Shown piece by piece: positions 1-8,826 of a stretch of 64,000 bases of DNA. Source of the DNA: Streptomyces sp. 1-11. GTDB lineage: Bacteria > Actinomycetota > Actinomycetes > Streptomycetales > Streptomycetaceae. The DNA lies in NCBI RefSeq assembly GCF_007176755.1, contig NZ_BJTV01000014.1, positions 124,001-188,000 on the forward strand. The letters run 5' to 3'. The number at the start of each line of letters is the position of its first letter. Positions within the stretch are counted from its first letter, which is position 1. The position numbers were made by a program, and so were the translations under genes. Under the pieces are notes generated by a model that had not been told where the DNA came from, searched no databases, and worked only from the letters and a program-made list of their open reading frames with translations.

Positions 1-1869
1 TTTGGCGGTGAGCAGCCCGAGCCGGCGGGGAACGGTGCCGCGGTCCGCCGCCAGCGCGGGGTGACGGAACTCGTCGCCGAAGGCCAGGGCACCCAGCAGC
101 CCCGCCGCGAGCGCCGCGGGTGGCAGCGGCAGTTCCCTCGGCCAGGCGGCGAACAGCCGTGCCTGTGGGGTGTGACCGACCCGGGCGAGGAGGACGGTGG
201 TGAGCGCGGACACCAGCAGTGCGGCCCCGCAGGTGAGGAACCCGGTGCCGATTCCCACGGCGCGCCGCAGTTCGTAGCGCAGTGGGCGGAGGGGGCCGCG
301 GGCGGTGCGGACCGTGATCGGCGGTGGCAGGAGGGACAGGGCGTCGAGGGCCCGGTCCGCGCCGGCCGGCGAGCGCGGCGGCGGTTCGGCCGCCGGCTGC
401 CCGCCGCCGGCACGCCCGGAGCCCGGATTCCGTGCGCCTGGGACGGTGGTGGCGGCCGCGGGTGCGCCGGCGGCGACCATGGTCGTGACGTGGGCTCTGG
501 CTTGCGTTCCGGTAGCCGCCTCGGAGGAGCCGGCCTCCGCGGAGGGCGCGACCGGGCGGGCGCCGGAGGTGATCACGGAGGCGCTGGTGGCCGCCGTGTC
601 GGCGCCGTCCTCCGGTGTCTCGGCGGCCGAAGCGGCGGGGGGTGCTGGGTCGGCAGCGGGGGCGGTGCCGGGTTTCGACGGGCCCTCGGTCTGCGCCTCC
701 GTGAGGGTGTCGGCGCTCCCGGTGGGAGCAGCGTGCTTCCCCGTGGGTGCCGGACACGGGCTTCCGGCTTCCTGCTCCAGCGTGTCGCCCGGCAGGGAGA
801 CACGGGACACCAGCCGTTCGCACTCGTCGGCGGGAGGATCGGAAACCGCCGACGCCGCCGCGGCACTTCTCTGCGGTGACGCGCCGGACGCGGCCTGCGT
901 CCGGGCCTGCGGAGTGCGGGCCAGAACGGCCCGGTCCCGCTCCGCGGACGTCGCTCCCCCGCCCGCGGTCTCACCGCCTTCGGGTTCCGCCCCCGACCCC
1001 ATGTCACCGATCTCGTCCGCGAGTTGGTGTACCAGGATGCCGTGCCGGAAGGCGATCTCACCGACATCGGCGGTCGTGCTGCCGTACACCGACAGGTGGT
1101 TGCCGGCTTCCCGTACGACCTCGACGGAACGCTGCGCGGTACGGGCCTCCTTGGTAAGCAGGGCCGCGAGACGCGCGGCGTGGGGGCTGCGGACGGCGAC
1201 GCGCGGACGCAGCCGGGTGCGGGCGAACTCCCCACCCTCCTGGTCCGCGGCGATTCGGCCGCCGTCCAGGGTGACGACCCGGTCGCCCGTACGAGCCGCT
1301 TCCTTGGGATCGGCCGTCGTGAGCAGGACCGTGCCGCCCTGGTCGGCGTGCGCGCGCAGCATGCCGTGCAGCCAGCGTGCCTCACGGGCGGACAGACACG
1401 CGGCGGGTGCGTCCAGGACGAGCGTGTGCGGGTCGGCCAGCAGAGCGCAGGCCAGTCCGAGCCTGCGGTCCATGCCGCGCGAGAGGGTCCCGAGGCGTTC
1501 CTCCCGGAGGCTGACGAGACCGACGACTTCGAGCACCTCGTCCGCACGGCGGACGGGGACGCCGGCCGCCGCGCACAGCATGCGCAGGTGGCCGCGGACC
1601 GAGCGGGCCGGGTGACCGGGCACGTCCCCGAGGAGCACGCCGACTTCCCGTGACGGATGAGCGATCCGGTGCAGCGGCCGTCCCCGGAAGCAGGTGATGC
1701 CGCGGCCCTGTTGCAGTTCGAGCATCAGCCTGAGCGTCGTCGTCTTGCCCGCGCCCCCGGCTCCGTGGAGCACGGTGACATGACCGGCGCGCGCCTCGAA
1801 GGAGACGTCGTCGACGGCGGGCGGGTGCGCCTTGCGGGGGTTGCTGGTCAATCCGAAGGCCTGGATCAC
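1..1869 (-). CDS. ABC transporter ATP-binding/permease fusion (3' end outside window), degenerate ATPase
   Basis: The first 623 codons are visible; the gene continues past the left edge. The N-terminal ~215 residues are an ABC ATPase: Walker A GAGGAGKTT at residues 36-44, a signature-like LSRGM, and a Walker B reading LVLDAP. The catalytic glutamate after the Walker B aspartate is alanine, and the H-loop histidine is also replaced (LLTTAD where SSH is usual). A long Ala/Pro/Glu-rich linker of roughly 230 residues follows, then hydrophobic segments typical of an ABC-2 type permease. GTG is the only good start, because an in-frame TAG lies six codons upstream. No clear Shine-Dalgarno precedes it, so the mRNA may be leaderless. 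A perfect 12-bp palindrome sits just upstream. The substrate is unknown. Loss of both catalytic residues suggests weak or no ATPase activity, or dependence on a partner subunit. Confidence 0.8.
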   Translation of the reverse strand, partial: MIQAFGLTSNPRKAHPPAVDDVSFEARAGHVTVLHGAGGAGKTTTLRLMLELQQGRGITCFRGRPLHRIAHPSREVGVLLGDVPGHPARSVRGHLRMLCAAAGVPVRRADEVLEVVGLVSLREERLGTLSRGMDRRLGLACALLADPHTLVLDAPAACLSAREARWLHGMLRAHADQGGTVLLTTADPKEAARTGDRVVTLDGGRIAADQEGGEFARTRLRPRVAVRSPHAARLAALLTKEARTAQRSVEVVREAGNHLSVYGSTTADVGEIAFRHGILVHQLADEIGDMGSGAEPEGGETAGGGATSAERDRAVLARTPQARTQAASGASPQRSAAAASAVSDPPADECERLVSRVSLPGDTLEQEAGSPCPAPTGKHAAPTGSADTLTEAQTEGPSKPGTAPAADPAPPAASAAETPEDGADTAATSASVITSGARPVAPSAEAGSSEAATGTQARAHVTTMVAAGAPAAATTVPGARNPGSGRAGGGQPAAEPPPRSPAGADRALDALSLLPPPITVRTARGPLRPLRYELRRAVGIGTGFLTCGAALLVSALTTVLLARVGHTPQARLFAAWPRELPLPPAALAAGLLGALAFGDEFRHPALAADRGTVPRRLGLLTAK

Positions 1870-1879
1870 CCGCAGAAAG

Positions 1880-1891
1880 ATAGCGCGCTAT
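1880..1891. promoter_or_regulatory. 12-bp perfect palindrome upstream of ABC gene
   Basis: ATAGCGCGCTAT is a perfect palindrome ending 11 bp before the GTG start of the ABC fusion gene. Its position over the likely transcription start region fits a repressor operator, perhaps of the GntR type often linked to such transporters. The regulator is not identified. Confidence 0.35.
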
Positions 1892-2029
1892 GTCCTGTTT
1901 TTCTGGTATCCCCCTATCTGTTCTTCGGCGGTGCGCAAGTCGAGCGGGACACGCGTCCGCCATTAGGCGGACAGGGTCCCGGCGCGCACCTTCCGGCGCC
2001 CGCCTGACGGGTGCCGGTCGCCGTTCCGG

Positions 2030-2788
2030 TCAGACCTCGGGACGGAGCATCGGAGGGTTGAGCAGGGTGGCGCCGCCGGCCCTGAAGAGCTGGGCCGGCC
2101 GGCCGCCCTGGCGGGTGGTGGTACCGCCGGTGGGCACGAGGAATCCCGGTGTCCCGGTGACCTTGCGGTGGAAGTTGCGCGGGTCGAGAGCGACCCCCCA
2201 CACGGCCTCGTACACCCGCCGCAGCTCCCCCACGGTGAACTCGGGCGTGCAGAACGCGGTGGCCAGCGAGGAGTACTCGATCTTGGACCGGGCCCGCTCC
2301 ACGCCGTCGGCGAGGATCTGGGCGTGGTCGAAGGCGAGCGGCGCCACAGGCTCGCCGTCGCGGCCGTATCCGCCCTGCTGGAGCAGTTCCTCGACCGGCG
2401 CCCAGCGCGCGTTGCTGGCGTCGCCGCCGGCACGGGGCGCCGGCAGGTCGGGAGCGAGTGCGAGGTGGGCGACGCTGACGACCCGCATCCGCGGGTCCCG
2501 TTTCGGGTCCCCGTAGGTGGCGAGCTGTTCCAGATGGGCGCCGTGGTCCTGGGCCGGAGCCGAGGGCTCATGAGCACACAGCCCGGTCTCCTCGGCCAGC
2601 TCCCGCGCCGCCGCCTGGGACAGGTCCTCGTCGGCCCGCACGAATCCGCCGGGCAGCGCCCACCGCCCCTGGAACGGCGCCTCGCCCCTGCGCACCGCCA
2701 GCGCGCACAGCGAATGGCGGCGCACGGTCAGCACGACCAGGTCCACGGTGACGGCGAAGGGCGGAAAGGCTGACGGGTCGTAGGGCAT
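2030..2788 (-). CDS. Nudix-domain/winged-helix regulator, NrtR-like
   Basis: The 252-residue product has an N-terminal Nudix fold: LPGGF, then a Nudix box containing ARELAEETG. The C-terminal third (residues ~160-235, with RNFHRKV) resembles the winged helix of NrtR family regulators. NrtR proteins control NAD or sugar-nucleotide genes and sense ADP-ribose-type ligands through the Nudix domain; whether this one is a hydrolase, a repressor or both cannot be told here. I chose the ATG at 2788 (MPYDPS) over an upstream ATG because the conserved family sequence begins there. A short inverted repeat lies upstream. The ABC gene follows on the same strand after 160 bp. Confidence 0.8.
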   Translation of the reverse strand: MPYDPSAFPPFAVTVDLVVLTVRRHSLCALAVRRGEAPFQGRWALPGGFVRADEDLSQAAARELAEETGLCAHEPSAPAQDHGAHLEQLATYGDPKRDPRMRVVSVAHLALAPDLPAPRAGGDASNARWAPVEELLQQGGYGRDGEPVAPLAFDHAQILADGVERARSKIEYSSLATAFCTPEFTVGELRRVYEAVWGVALDPRNFHRKVTGTPGFLVPTGGTTTRQGGRPAQLFRAGGATLLNPPMLRPEV

Positions 2789-2798
2789 GCCGCGATCA

Positions 2799-2821
2799 TA
2801 GTCGTCTGCCTGACGATAAAC
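2799..2821. promoter_or_regulatory. candidate operator upstream of Nudix regulator
   Basis: The inverted repeat TCGTC-tgcct-GACGA lies about 13-30 bp upstream of the ATG of the NrtR-like gene, flanked by AT-rich bases. Its size and place fit an autoregulatory site. It is short, so chance occurrence is possible. Confidence 0.3.
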
Positions 2822-2932
2822 ACTCCCTCCACAGGCCGCACCGGCACCGGATCCGCGTCGTTCCACTGAGGGGTGCATAGCGGGCTCACCGCTCTCGCTG
2901 CCTACCCCGTCGGGCTCCCCGCCCTAGTGGTC

Positions 2933-4504
2933 TCATCCGTCGCCCTCGCTCTCCCGGGGTCCACTCGCCGCCGCGATGCCGCGGGGTGCACCGTCGCCCG
3001 CACGCACCCGGGCGGCACCCGGCTCGGCTCCGCCCGGACGCGAGGACCCGGTGGACGGCGCCTGGGGATGGGAGCCGGCCGGGCGCCTCCGCCGTTCGGA
3101 CCCGTCCCCCGGCCGAGCGGCGCTGTCACCGGTGCCCCCGGCGCGGGTCCGCCGCCGGCGCCGTGAACCACCGGCCGGCTCGGCGCGCACGGTGGCGTGA
3201 TCCTCGGGCCATGGGGCGGTTCCCGGCCCCTCCACGGATGTGGGCGCGGGCTCGTCGGGAGCGGACTCGGTCGCCGGAGCGGCCGGCTGCGCCGTCTCCG
3301 GCCGGGCAGGCCGCTCACGTTCCGCGCGCAGGCAGCGGCGGATCGACTCGGGGTCGAGCCCTTCGTTGCAGGCCTGGTGGAGCAGCCGGGCGAACAGGTA
3401 GTCGGGGTCGGCGCCGAGCGCCATCGCGAACGCCTCCCTGGCCTCCAGTCCGTCGCCGGACGACCAGGCCACCCAGCCCGCCAGGGTCAGCGGGGCGGCG
3501 GCGTGCTCGCCGTAAGGACCCACGCAGCGGCGGGCCAGCGCGCGCCACAGCCTCAGGGCGGGACCGGCCTCCTCACCCTCCATCCAAGCGGCCGCGCGGT
3601 CACGGGTGGTGCGGTCCTGGAGCCCGAGAATCAGCGTCGCCGCCTCGTCGTGGGCGAGCAGGCCGTCGTCGCGGAGGTCCGCCTGATGGTTGCCGGACAC
3701 CGGCGCCGCCGCGGTGAACCGGCGGATGACACGGCCGGCGAGGTCGAGGGTCTCCTCGGCGACGGACACGCGCTCGGCGTCGTCCAGGATGCGGGGCACC
3801 AGGGACATGCCCGCCGCGTCCAGGGCGATCTCCTGTTGCAGGGCGGCGCCCGTCTCCCAAGGCAGCAGCCTGGCCCGCAGTTCGCGGAGCGTGCCGCGCA
3901 CCTGGAGTCCCGCATAGGTGGCCGCGGCGGCCAGCACGGAGGTGCCCGGCAGGCCCATCGGCGTCCCGTCGTCGGGGCAGCACCCTTCGGCGACCGGGCA
4001 GCAGTACGACCAGAACCTGCCGTCCGAGACGCACAGCGCCTCGATCACCGGTACGTCGAGGCTGCCGCACTCGGTGCGCAGCAGTTGGGCGAGCGGCTCG
4101 AGACGCTTCATCACGTCCCGGCCCGTCTCGCCGGGGCCCGGCTCCTGGCAGACGTAGGCGACCATCCGCTCGGGACGTGCGCCCCGTCGTTCGCTGCCGG
4201 TGACCAGGCCCCGGGCCAGTTGGCGGGCGGCCCCGGTCCAGTCCTCCTGGCTCGCGGGGATGCCCAGCCGGGCGCGGCCGCCGAACCTGCCGCCGCCCTC
4301 CCGGTCGTGCAGGGCCACGAGCACCATGCTGTCCTCCGGCCGGTAGCCGAGCAGGTAGGGCAGCGCGTCGGCCAGCTCGGCGGGGGTGCGTAGCGTGACC
4401 TGGGAGTCGTGTGCGGGCCGGTCGTCCGGCGGGCCGCTGAGAGGCTCGCGCCCCGCGATATCGCCGTTTTCGAAGGGTCCGGTCATTTCGCCGTGATTCG
4501 TCAT
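2933..4504 (-). CDS. DUF4192 domain-containing protein
   Basis: A 523-residue protein of the actinobacterial DUF4192 family, recognised from the N-terminal motif containing LRTPAELADALPYLLGY and the following PEDSMVLVAL. The family has no assigned biochemical function that I know. Residues ~40-400 form the conserved globular part. The last ~110 residues are low-complexity and rich in Pro, Ala, Arg and Glu with runs of arginine, probably disordered and perhaps nucleic-acid binding. The start MTNHGE was preferred to an upstream ATG because the extra residues are not family-like. The gene is divergent from the RecQ-like helicase across ~190 bp, so the two may share a control region. Confidence 0.8.
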   Translation of the reverse strand: MTNHGEMTGPFENGDIAGREPLSGPPDDRPAHDSQVTLRTPAELADALPYLLGYRPEDSMVLVALHDREGGGRFGGRARLGIPASQEDWTGAARQLARGLVTGSERRGARPERMVAYVCQEPGPGETGRDVMKRLEPLAQLLRTECGSLDVPVIEALCVSDGRFWSYCCPVAEGCCPDDGTPMGLPGTSVLAAAATYAGLQVRGTLRELRARLLPWETGAALQQEIALDAAGMSLVPRILDDAERVSVAEETLDLAGRVIRRFTAAAPVSGNHQADLRDDGLLAHDEAATLILGLQDRTTRDRAAAWMEGEEAGPALRLWRALARRCVGPYGEHAAAPLTLAGWVAWSSGDGLEAREAFAMALGADPDYLFARLLHQACNEGLDPESIRRCLRAERERPARPETAQPAAPATESAPDEPAPTSVEGPGTAPWPEDHATVRAEPAGGSRRRRRTRAGGTGDSAARPGDGSERRRRPAGSHPQAPSTGSSRPGGAEPGAARVRAGDGAPRGIAAASGPRESEGDG

Positions 4505-4690
4505 GCGCCGACGATCTCGCGGATGCTGAGATTCCGCTTGAGCCTGTGGACAAGTCGAATCAGGTGCACGACAAGGCACGCGGCGAGCGGGTCCCGTCCC
4601 GGACGCTTTTCCACAGCCCGGCCGCCGTGGCCGCCCGCTCGCCGCAGCCGTCCCGCCCGTTTGTCAGTCCCGTCCTGTTGTATGGGACCC

Positions 4691-6856
4691 ATGGAGCACA
4701 CCAGCAACGCGGACCTCCGGGCACAGGCCGACGCCGTCCTCGCCCGGCTCGTCGGGGACACCACGGCCACGGCGCGGCTGCGCGAGGACCAGTGGCGGGC
4801 GATCGAGGCGCTGGTCGCCGACCGGCGCCGGGCCCTGGTCGTGCAGCGCACGGGATGGGGAAAGTCCGCGGTGTACTTCGTGGCGACGTCGCTGCTGCGG
4901 GCCAGAGGCAGCGGCCCCACGGTGATCGTCTCGCCGCTGCTCGCGCTCATGCGCAACCAGGTGGAGGCCGCGGCCCGGGCCGGCATCCACGCCCGGACCA
5001 TCAACTCGGCCAACACCGAGGAGTGGGAGGCCGTCCAGGCCGAGATCGAGCGCGGCGAGGTAGACGTGCTGCTCGTCAGCCCGGAGCGGCTGAACAATCC
5101 CGACTTCCGTGACCAGGTCCTGCCCAAGCTCTCCGCGGCGACCGGGCTCCTCGTGGTGGACGAGGCCCACTGCATCTCCGACTGGGGCCACGACTTCCGT
5201 CCGGACTACCGCCGGCTGCGCACCATGCTGGGCGACCTCCCGCCCGGTGTCCCCGTGCTCGCCACCACTGCCACGGCCAACGCCCGCGTGACCGCCGACG
5301 TCGCCGAGCAGCTGGGCACCGGCGGCACGTCCGACGCCCTGGTGCTGCGGGGGCCGCTGGACCGGGAGAGCCTGAGCCTAGGCGTGCTGCGGCTGCCGGA
5401 CGCGGCACACCGGATGGCCTGGCTCGCCGACCACCTGGACGACCTGCCGGGCTCCGGCATCGTCTACACGCTCACCGTGGCGGCCGCCGAGGAGGTCACC
5501 GCGTTCCTGCGGCAGCGCGGCCACACCGTCGCCTCGTACACGGGCAGGACGGAGAACGCCGACCGGCAGCAGGCCGAGGACGACCTGCTCGCCAACCGGG
5601 TCAAGGCGCTGGTCGCCACGTCGGCGCTCGGCATGGGCTTCGACAAGCCGGACCTCGGTTTCGTGGTGCACCTCGGTTCGCCGTCCTCCCCCATCGCCTA
5701 CTACCAGCAGGTCGGCCGCGCGGGCCGTGGCGTCGAGCACGCCGAGGTACTGCTGCTGCCGGGCAAGGAGGACGAGGCGATCTGGCAGTACTTCGCCTCG
5801 CTCGCCTTCCCCGCCGAGGACCTCGTGCGCCGCACGCTGGACGTCCTCGCCCGGGCCGACGGACCGCTGTCCCTCCCGGCTCTGGAGCCCCTGGTCGAAC
5901 TGCGTCGGTCCCGCCTGGAGACGATGCTGAAGGTCCTCGACGTGGACGGGGCGGTACGGCGGGTCAAGGGCGGCTGGACCGCGACCGGCCGGCCGTGGTC
6001 CTACGACACCGAGCGCTACGACTGGGTGGCCAGGCAACGAGGGGCCGAGCAGCAGGCGATGCGTGAATACGCGTCCACCACGGGCTGCCGGATGGAGTTC
6101 CTGCAACGCCAACTGGACGATGAGGGCGCCAAGCCCTGCGGTCGCTGCGACAACTGCGCGGGACCCCGCTTCACCGCCGACGCCACGACGGCGGCACTGG
6201 ACGCCGCGCGTGTCGACCTCGGCCGCGCCGGGGTCGAGGTGGAGCCCCGACGCATGTGGCCGACCGGGCTGCCGGCGATCGGCATCAACCTCAAGGGCCG
6301 CATCGCGGCCGCTGAACAGGCCGCGCCCGGGCGAGCCCTGGGCCGGCTGTCGGACATCGGCTGGGGAAACCGGCTGCGGCCCCTGCTCGCGCCCCAGGCA
6401 CCGGACGGGCCGGTACCCGACGACGTGGCCCGAGCCGTGGTCGACGTACTGGCCGACTGGGCGAAGGGCCCGGGCGGGTGGGCCACTGGGGCGGCCGACG
6501 CCCAGGCCCGGCCGGTGGGTGTGGTCACCGTCGCCTCCCGCTCCCGGCCCGCGCTGATCGGCTCCCTGGGCGCCCGCATCGCCGAGGTGGGCCGGCTGCC
6601 GCTGCTCGGCTCCGTCGAGTACGCCGGGGAAGCGCCCCGGGTACCGCGCAGCAACAGCGCCCAGCGACTGAAGGCCCTGGACGGCTCACTGACGTTGCCG
6701 CCGGCCCTCGCCTCCGCGCTCGCCGAGGCCGGCGGTCCCGTCCTGCTGGTGGACGACTTCACCGAGACCGGCTGGACCCTCGCCGTCGCGGCGCGCCTGC
6801 TCAGAAGGGCCGGCGCCGAAAGTGTGTTGCCGCTGGTGCTGGCCGTCCAGGGGTGA
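4691..6856 (+). CDS. RecQ-family DNA helicase with C-terminal phosphoribosyltransferase-like domain
   Basis: The 721-residue product is a superfamily 2 helicase. Visible motifs are I (RTGWGKSA), II (VVDEAHCISDWGHDFRPDY), III (ATTATAN) and VI (QQVGRAGRG). A four-cysteine zinc site follows around residue 470-495 (C...CGRCDNC), as in RecQ. The final ~140 residues end in VLLVDDFTETGWT, matching the PRPP-binding loop of type I phosphoribosyltransferases. This helicase-PRTase arrangement is known in actinobacteria, but the role of the PRTase part is not. It probably acts in DNA repair or replication restart. ATG at 4691 was chosen because GGGA lies just upstream; an in-frame ATG at 4682 is the alternative. 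Confidence 0.88.
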   Translation: MEHTSNADLRAQADAVLARLVGDTTATARLREDQWRAIEALVADRRRALVVQRTGWGKSAVYFVATSLLRARGSGPTVIVSPLLALMRNQVEAAARAGIHARTINSANTEEWEAVQAEIERGEVDVLLVSPERLNNPDFRDQVLPKLSAATGLLVVDEAHCISDWGHDFRPDYRRLRTMLGDLPPGVPVLATTATANARVTADVAEQLGTGGTSDALVLRGPLDRESLSLGVLRLPDAAHRMAWLADHLDDLPGSGIVYTLTVAAAEEVTAFLRQRGHTVASYTGRTENADRQQAEDDLLANRVKALVATSALGMGFDKPDLGFVVHLGSPSSPIAYYQQVGRAGRGVEHAEVLLLPGKEDEAIWQYFASLAFPAEDLVRRTLDVLARADGPLSLPALEPLVELRRSRLETMLKVLDVDGAVRRVKGGWTATGRPWSYDTERYDWVARQRGAEQQAMREYASTTGCRMEFLQRQLDDEGAKPCGRCDNCAGPRFTADATTAALDAARVDLGRAGVEVEPRRMWPTGLPAIGINLKGRIAAAEQAAPGRALGRLSDIGWGNRLRPLLAPQAPDGPVPDDVARAVVDVLADWAKGPGGWATGAADAQARPVGVVTVASRSRPALIGSLGARIAEVGRLPLLGSVEYAGEAPRVPRSNSAQRLKALDGSLTLPPALASALAEAGGPVLLVDDFTETGWTLAVAARLLRRAGAESVLPLVLAVQG

Positions 6857-7140
6857 CGGCGCACCGCGCGCACCGGGCCGGAGCGGCTCGTCGGGCACCG
6901 ACTTGCCGCGGCCGGACGTCACAGGGGTCGCCGGCGTCTGCTGTGGGTAGGGATATAAGCCACGCACCACCAGATAACCGTCGGCGGCTCCAATTGCTCG
7001 TTGCCGCATCCAAGTTCGACAGGAAGAATTGAAGTCCGCTCCCCGCACGGCTCGCCCACGATCCGTGGGCTTCGCCGCGGTGCGCGCTCCCCCGAATCCG
7101 ACCTCGCCCGCAGTGTGGGCGCGTAGCCGAAGGGAGGAAC

Positions 7141-7761
7141 GTGACCTTCGGATTCGCCTCGTCCTCGGCGGCCTCCTTGTCGACGTCCGCGTCCGCCGCT
7201 TCCGCCAGTCGCCTGCTCGAGCCCGCGGAGTGGGCAGCCGCCGGGATCCCACTGCTGCGCAACCCCCGTGAGGTGGTCAGCGGGCTGCACGCCCGCCACC
7301 GTCCGCGGCCGTCCATGGCGGTCGTGGCCGTCCTGGATCCGGACGAACGGCTTTGCGCCAGCGCGTCGTTCATACGGCGTCCCGCGCCGGCCGACGGCTG
7401 GATGTTCCGCAACGCGCTGCTCGCCCAGTTGCGCCGGGTCATCCCGCACGACCTGCGCCGGCGCACACCGGTGCGCACCGCCGTGCTGCTCTACTGTCGT
7501 GACGGCGACGCGCATTGGACCGAGGAGGACGGCGCCTGGATGTGGGGGCTGCGCGACGCGTGCACATTGCACGGGCTGCGCTGCGGCGCGTACATCACGC
7601 TGACCGGGGACGGCTGGCAGGTGCTCGGCGAAGGGCGGGGCGGACGCCATCCGAACGCCCACTCGGAGCCCGAGTCGTTCGCGATGTCTCAGGCCGCGCC
7701 CCTGCCTCCGCGCACCGGTGGCCCGGTCTCCGAGGTCCTGCGCCGCGCGGCTGCCCGCTGA
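7141..7761 (+). CDS. conserved hypothetical protein, possibly RadC/JAB-like with degraded metal site
   Basis: A 206-residue protein with a GTG start behind a strong AGGGAGG. The first ~25 residues are Ser/Ala rich. The region from residue ~55 (VVAVLDPDERLCASASF) to ~165 (GAYITLTGDGWQVLG) follows the pattern of RadC-type JAB domains: a beta core, a segment aligned with the metal loop, then helix and strand ending in GDG. The HxH of the metal site is absent and only the ED of the third ligand region remains, so zinc peptidase activity is unlikely. The fold assignment is by eye and uncertain. It stands alone, convergent with the next gene. Confidence 0.6.
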   Translation: MTFGFASSSAASLSTSASAASASRLLEPAEWAAAGIPLLRNPREVVSGLHARHRPRPSMAVVAVLDPDERLCASASFIRRPAPADGWMFRNALLAQLRRVIPHDLRRRTPVRTAVLLYCRDGDAHWTEEDGAWMWGLRDACTLHGLRCGAYITLTGDGWQVLGEGRGGRHPNAHSEPESFAMSQAAPLPPRTGGPVSEVLRRAAAR

Positions 7762-7848
7762 CGCCGGCCCGGGCCGAGGTCACTGAGTTCCAGGGGTCCG
7801 GGTGCGGCGGCAGCGATCCGGCACGCCACGAGCCGGTCGCCGGCGTGC

Positions 7849-7978
7849 CACGACGACGGCTGCCGGCCCTGCGGGCTTCCGCACCGCTGACGCTGACTCC
7901 TGCGGGCCGCCCGCACCGTCGACGCCGGCTCTCGCGGGCCGCCCGCAGCACTAACGCCGGCTCCCGCGGGGCTTCTCG
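7849..7978. repeat. four degenerate 32-33 bp tandem repeats
   Basis: The 367-bp gap between two convergent genes (7762-8128) holds no convincing gene. It contains four imperfect head-to-tail copies at about 7849-7881, 7882-7913, 7914-7945 and 7946-7978. Copies 2 and 3 share the ending GCGGGCCGCCCG. Each copy can form a small GC hairpin, so the array may stop transcription from both sides. Confidence 0.6.
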
Positions 7979-8128
7979 CGCCGCCGCCGCGGGCACCTGC
8001 CCACGAGTCCGGCGCACGCCGTACGGGACGGCCGCTGCCGGTCGTCCGGGCATGCCGAAAGCCGCACCGTACTGATGTCGCCGGAGCGGCTCTTCGTCAT
8101 GCCCGGCCCCGACGGGCCCGGGCGTACC

Positions 8129-8758
8129 TCAGACGCCCGTACCCAGCACCGCGTTGATCTGCTGCGGGTCACCGCAGACGATCAGCAGCGCACCGGCCCG
8201 GGCGTGGGCCGGCGGAAGGACGGAGGCGGCAGTGGAGGCGGCGCCGTTGACGGCGACGACGACCACGGGACGGGTCGCGGCCCGGGAGAGGCGGGCGGCG
8301 TCCGTGTAGAAGACGTCGTCACCGGCGTCGTGCTGCGTCCAGTAGGAGGCTTCGCCGAAGGACAACTCGTGCTCCGCCCACGGGTGCTGGGAACCGGTGG
8401 TGACCACCAGCACCTCTCCGGGGGCGCGGCCCGAGTCCAGGAGCAGGTCCACCGCTTCGTCGGCGGCGTCGAGCGCGCCGTCGGCCGAGGCAGGGATCAG
8501 CTGGATCTGCGGAGTCGCCTTCGTGGCGGCGGGAGCGGCCGGGCCCGACGGGCCTGGCTTGGCCGGAGCCGCGTCTCGCGTAGCGCGCTGCGCCGGCGGC
8601 ACGGGCCGCGGGGGGCCAGGACGGCCGGGGCGGGACGGAGCCGCGGGACGGGGGCCGGGTACGGGGCGTGGGGTCGGCGCGGTGCGGCCGCTGGCCGGAG
8701 TGGCGCGGGGACCCTGGGCACTCTCGTGAATCTGAGGCTCCTCGGGAATGAGAGGCAT
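8129..8758 (-). CDS. hypothetical protein with disordered N-terminus and helicase-C-terminal-like domain
   Basis: The 209-residue product has a Pro/Arg/Ala-rich N-terminal half (residues ~10-85) and a compact C-terminal half starting near IQLIPASADG. The latter contains VLVVTTGSQHP, SYWTQHDAGDDVFYTD and RPVVVVAVNG. To me this resembles the last domain of UvrD-like superfamily I proteins of Streptomyces, but with no Walker A or B and therefore no motor. It is downstream of rnhB on the same strand with a 68-bp gap and may be co-transcribed. Start ATG at 8758 (MPLIPEE) is preferred over one 51 bp upstream. The function is unknown. Confidence 0.65.
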   Translation of the reverse strand: MPLIPEEPQIHESAQGPRATPASGRTAPTPRPVPGPRPAAPSRPGRPGPPRPVPPAQRATRDAAPAKPGPSGPAAPAATKATPQIQLIPASADGALDAADEAVDLLLDSGRAPGEVLVVTTGSQHPWAEHELSFGEASYWTQHDAGDDVFYTDAARLSRAATRPVVVVAVNGAASTAASVLPPAHARAGALLIVCGDPQQINAVLGTGV

Positions 8759-8826
8759 GAGCTGATTTTTATCAAACGTTGGTGCGGCACGGTTGGCCGG
8801 GTGGCACATCAGTGCGAGCGGAACCG

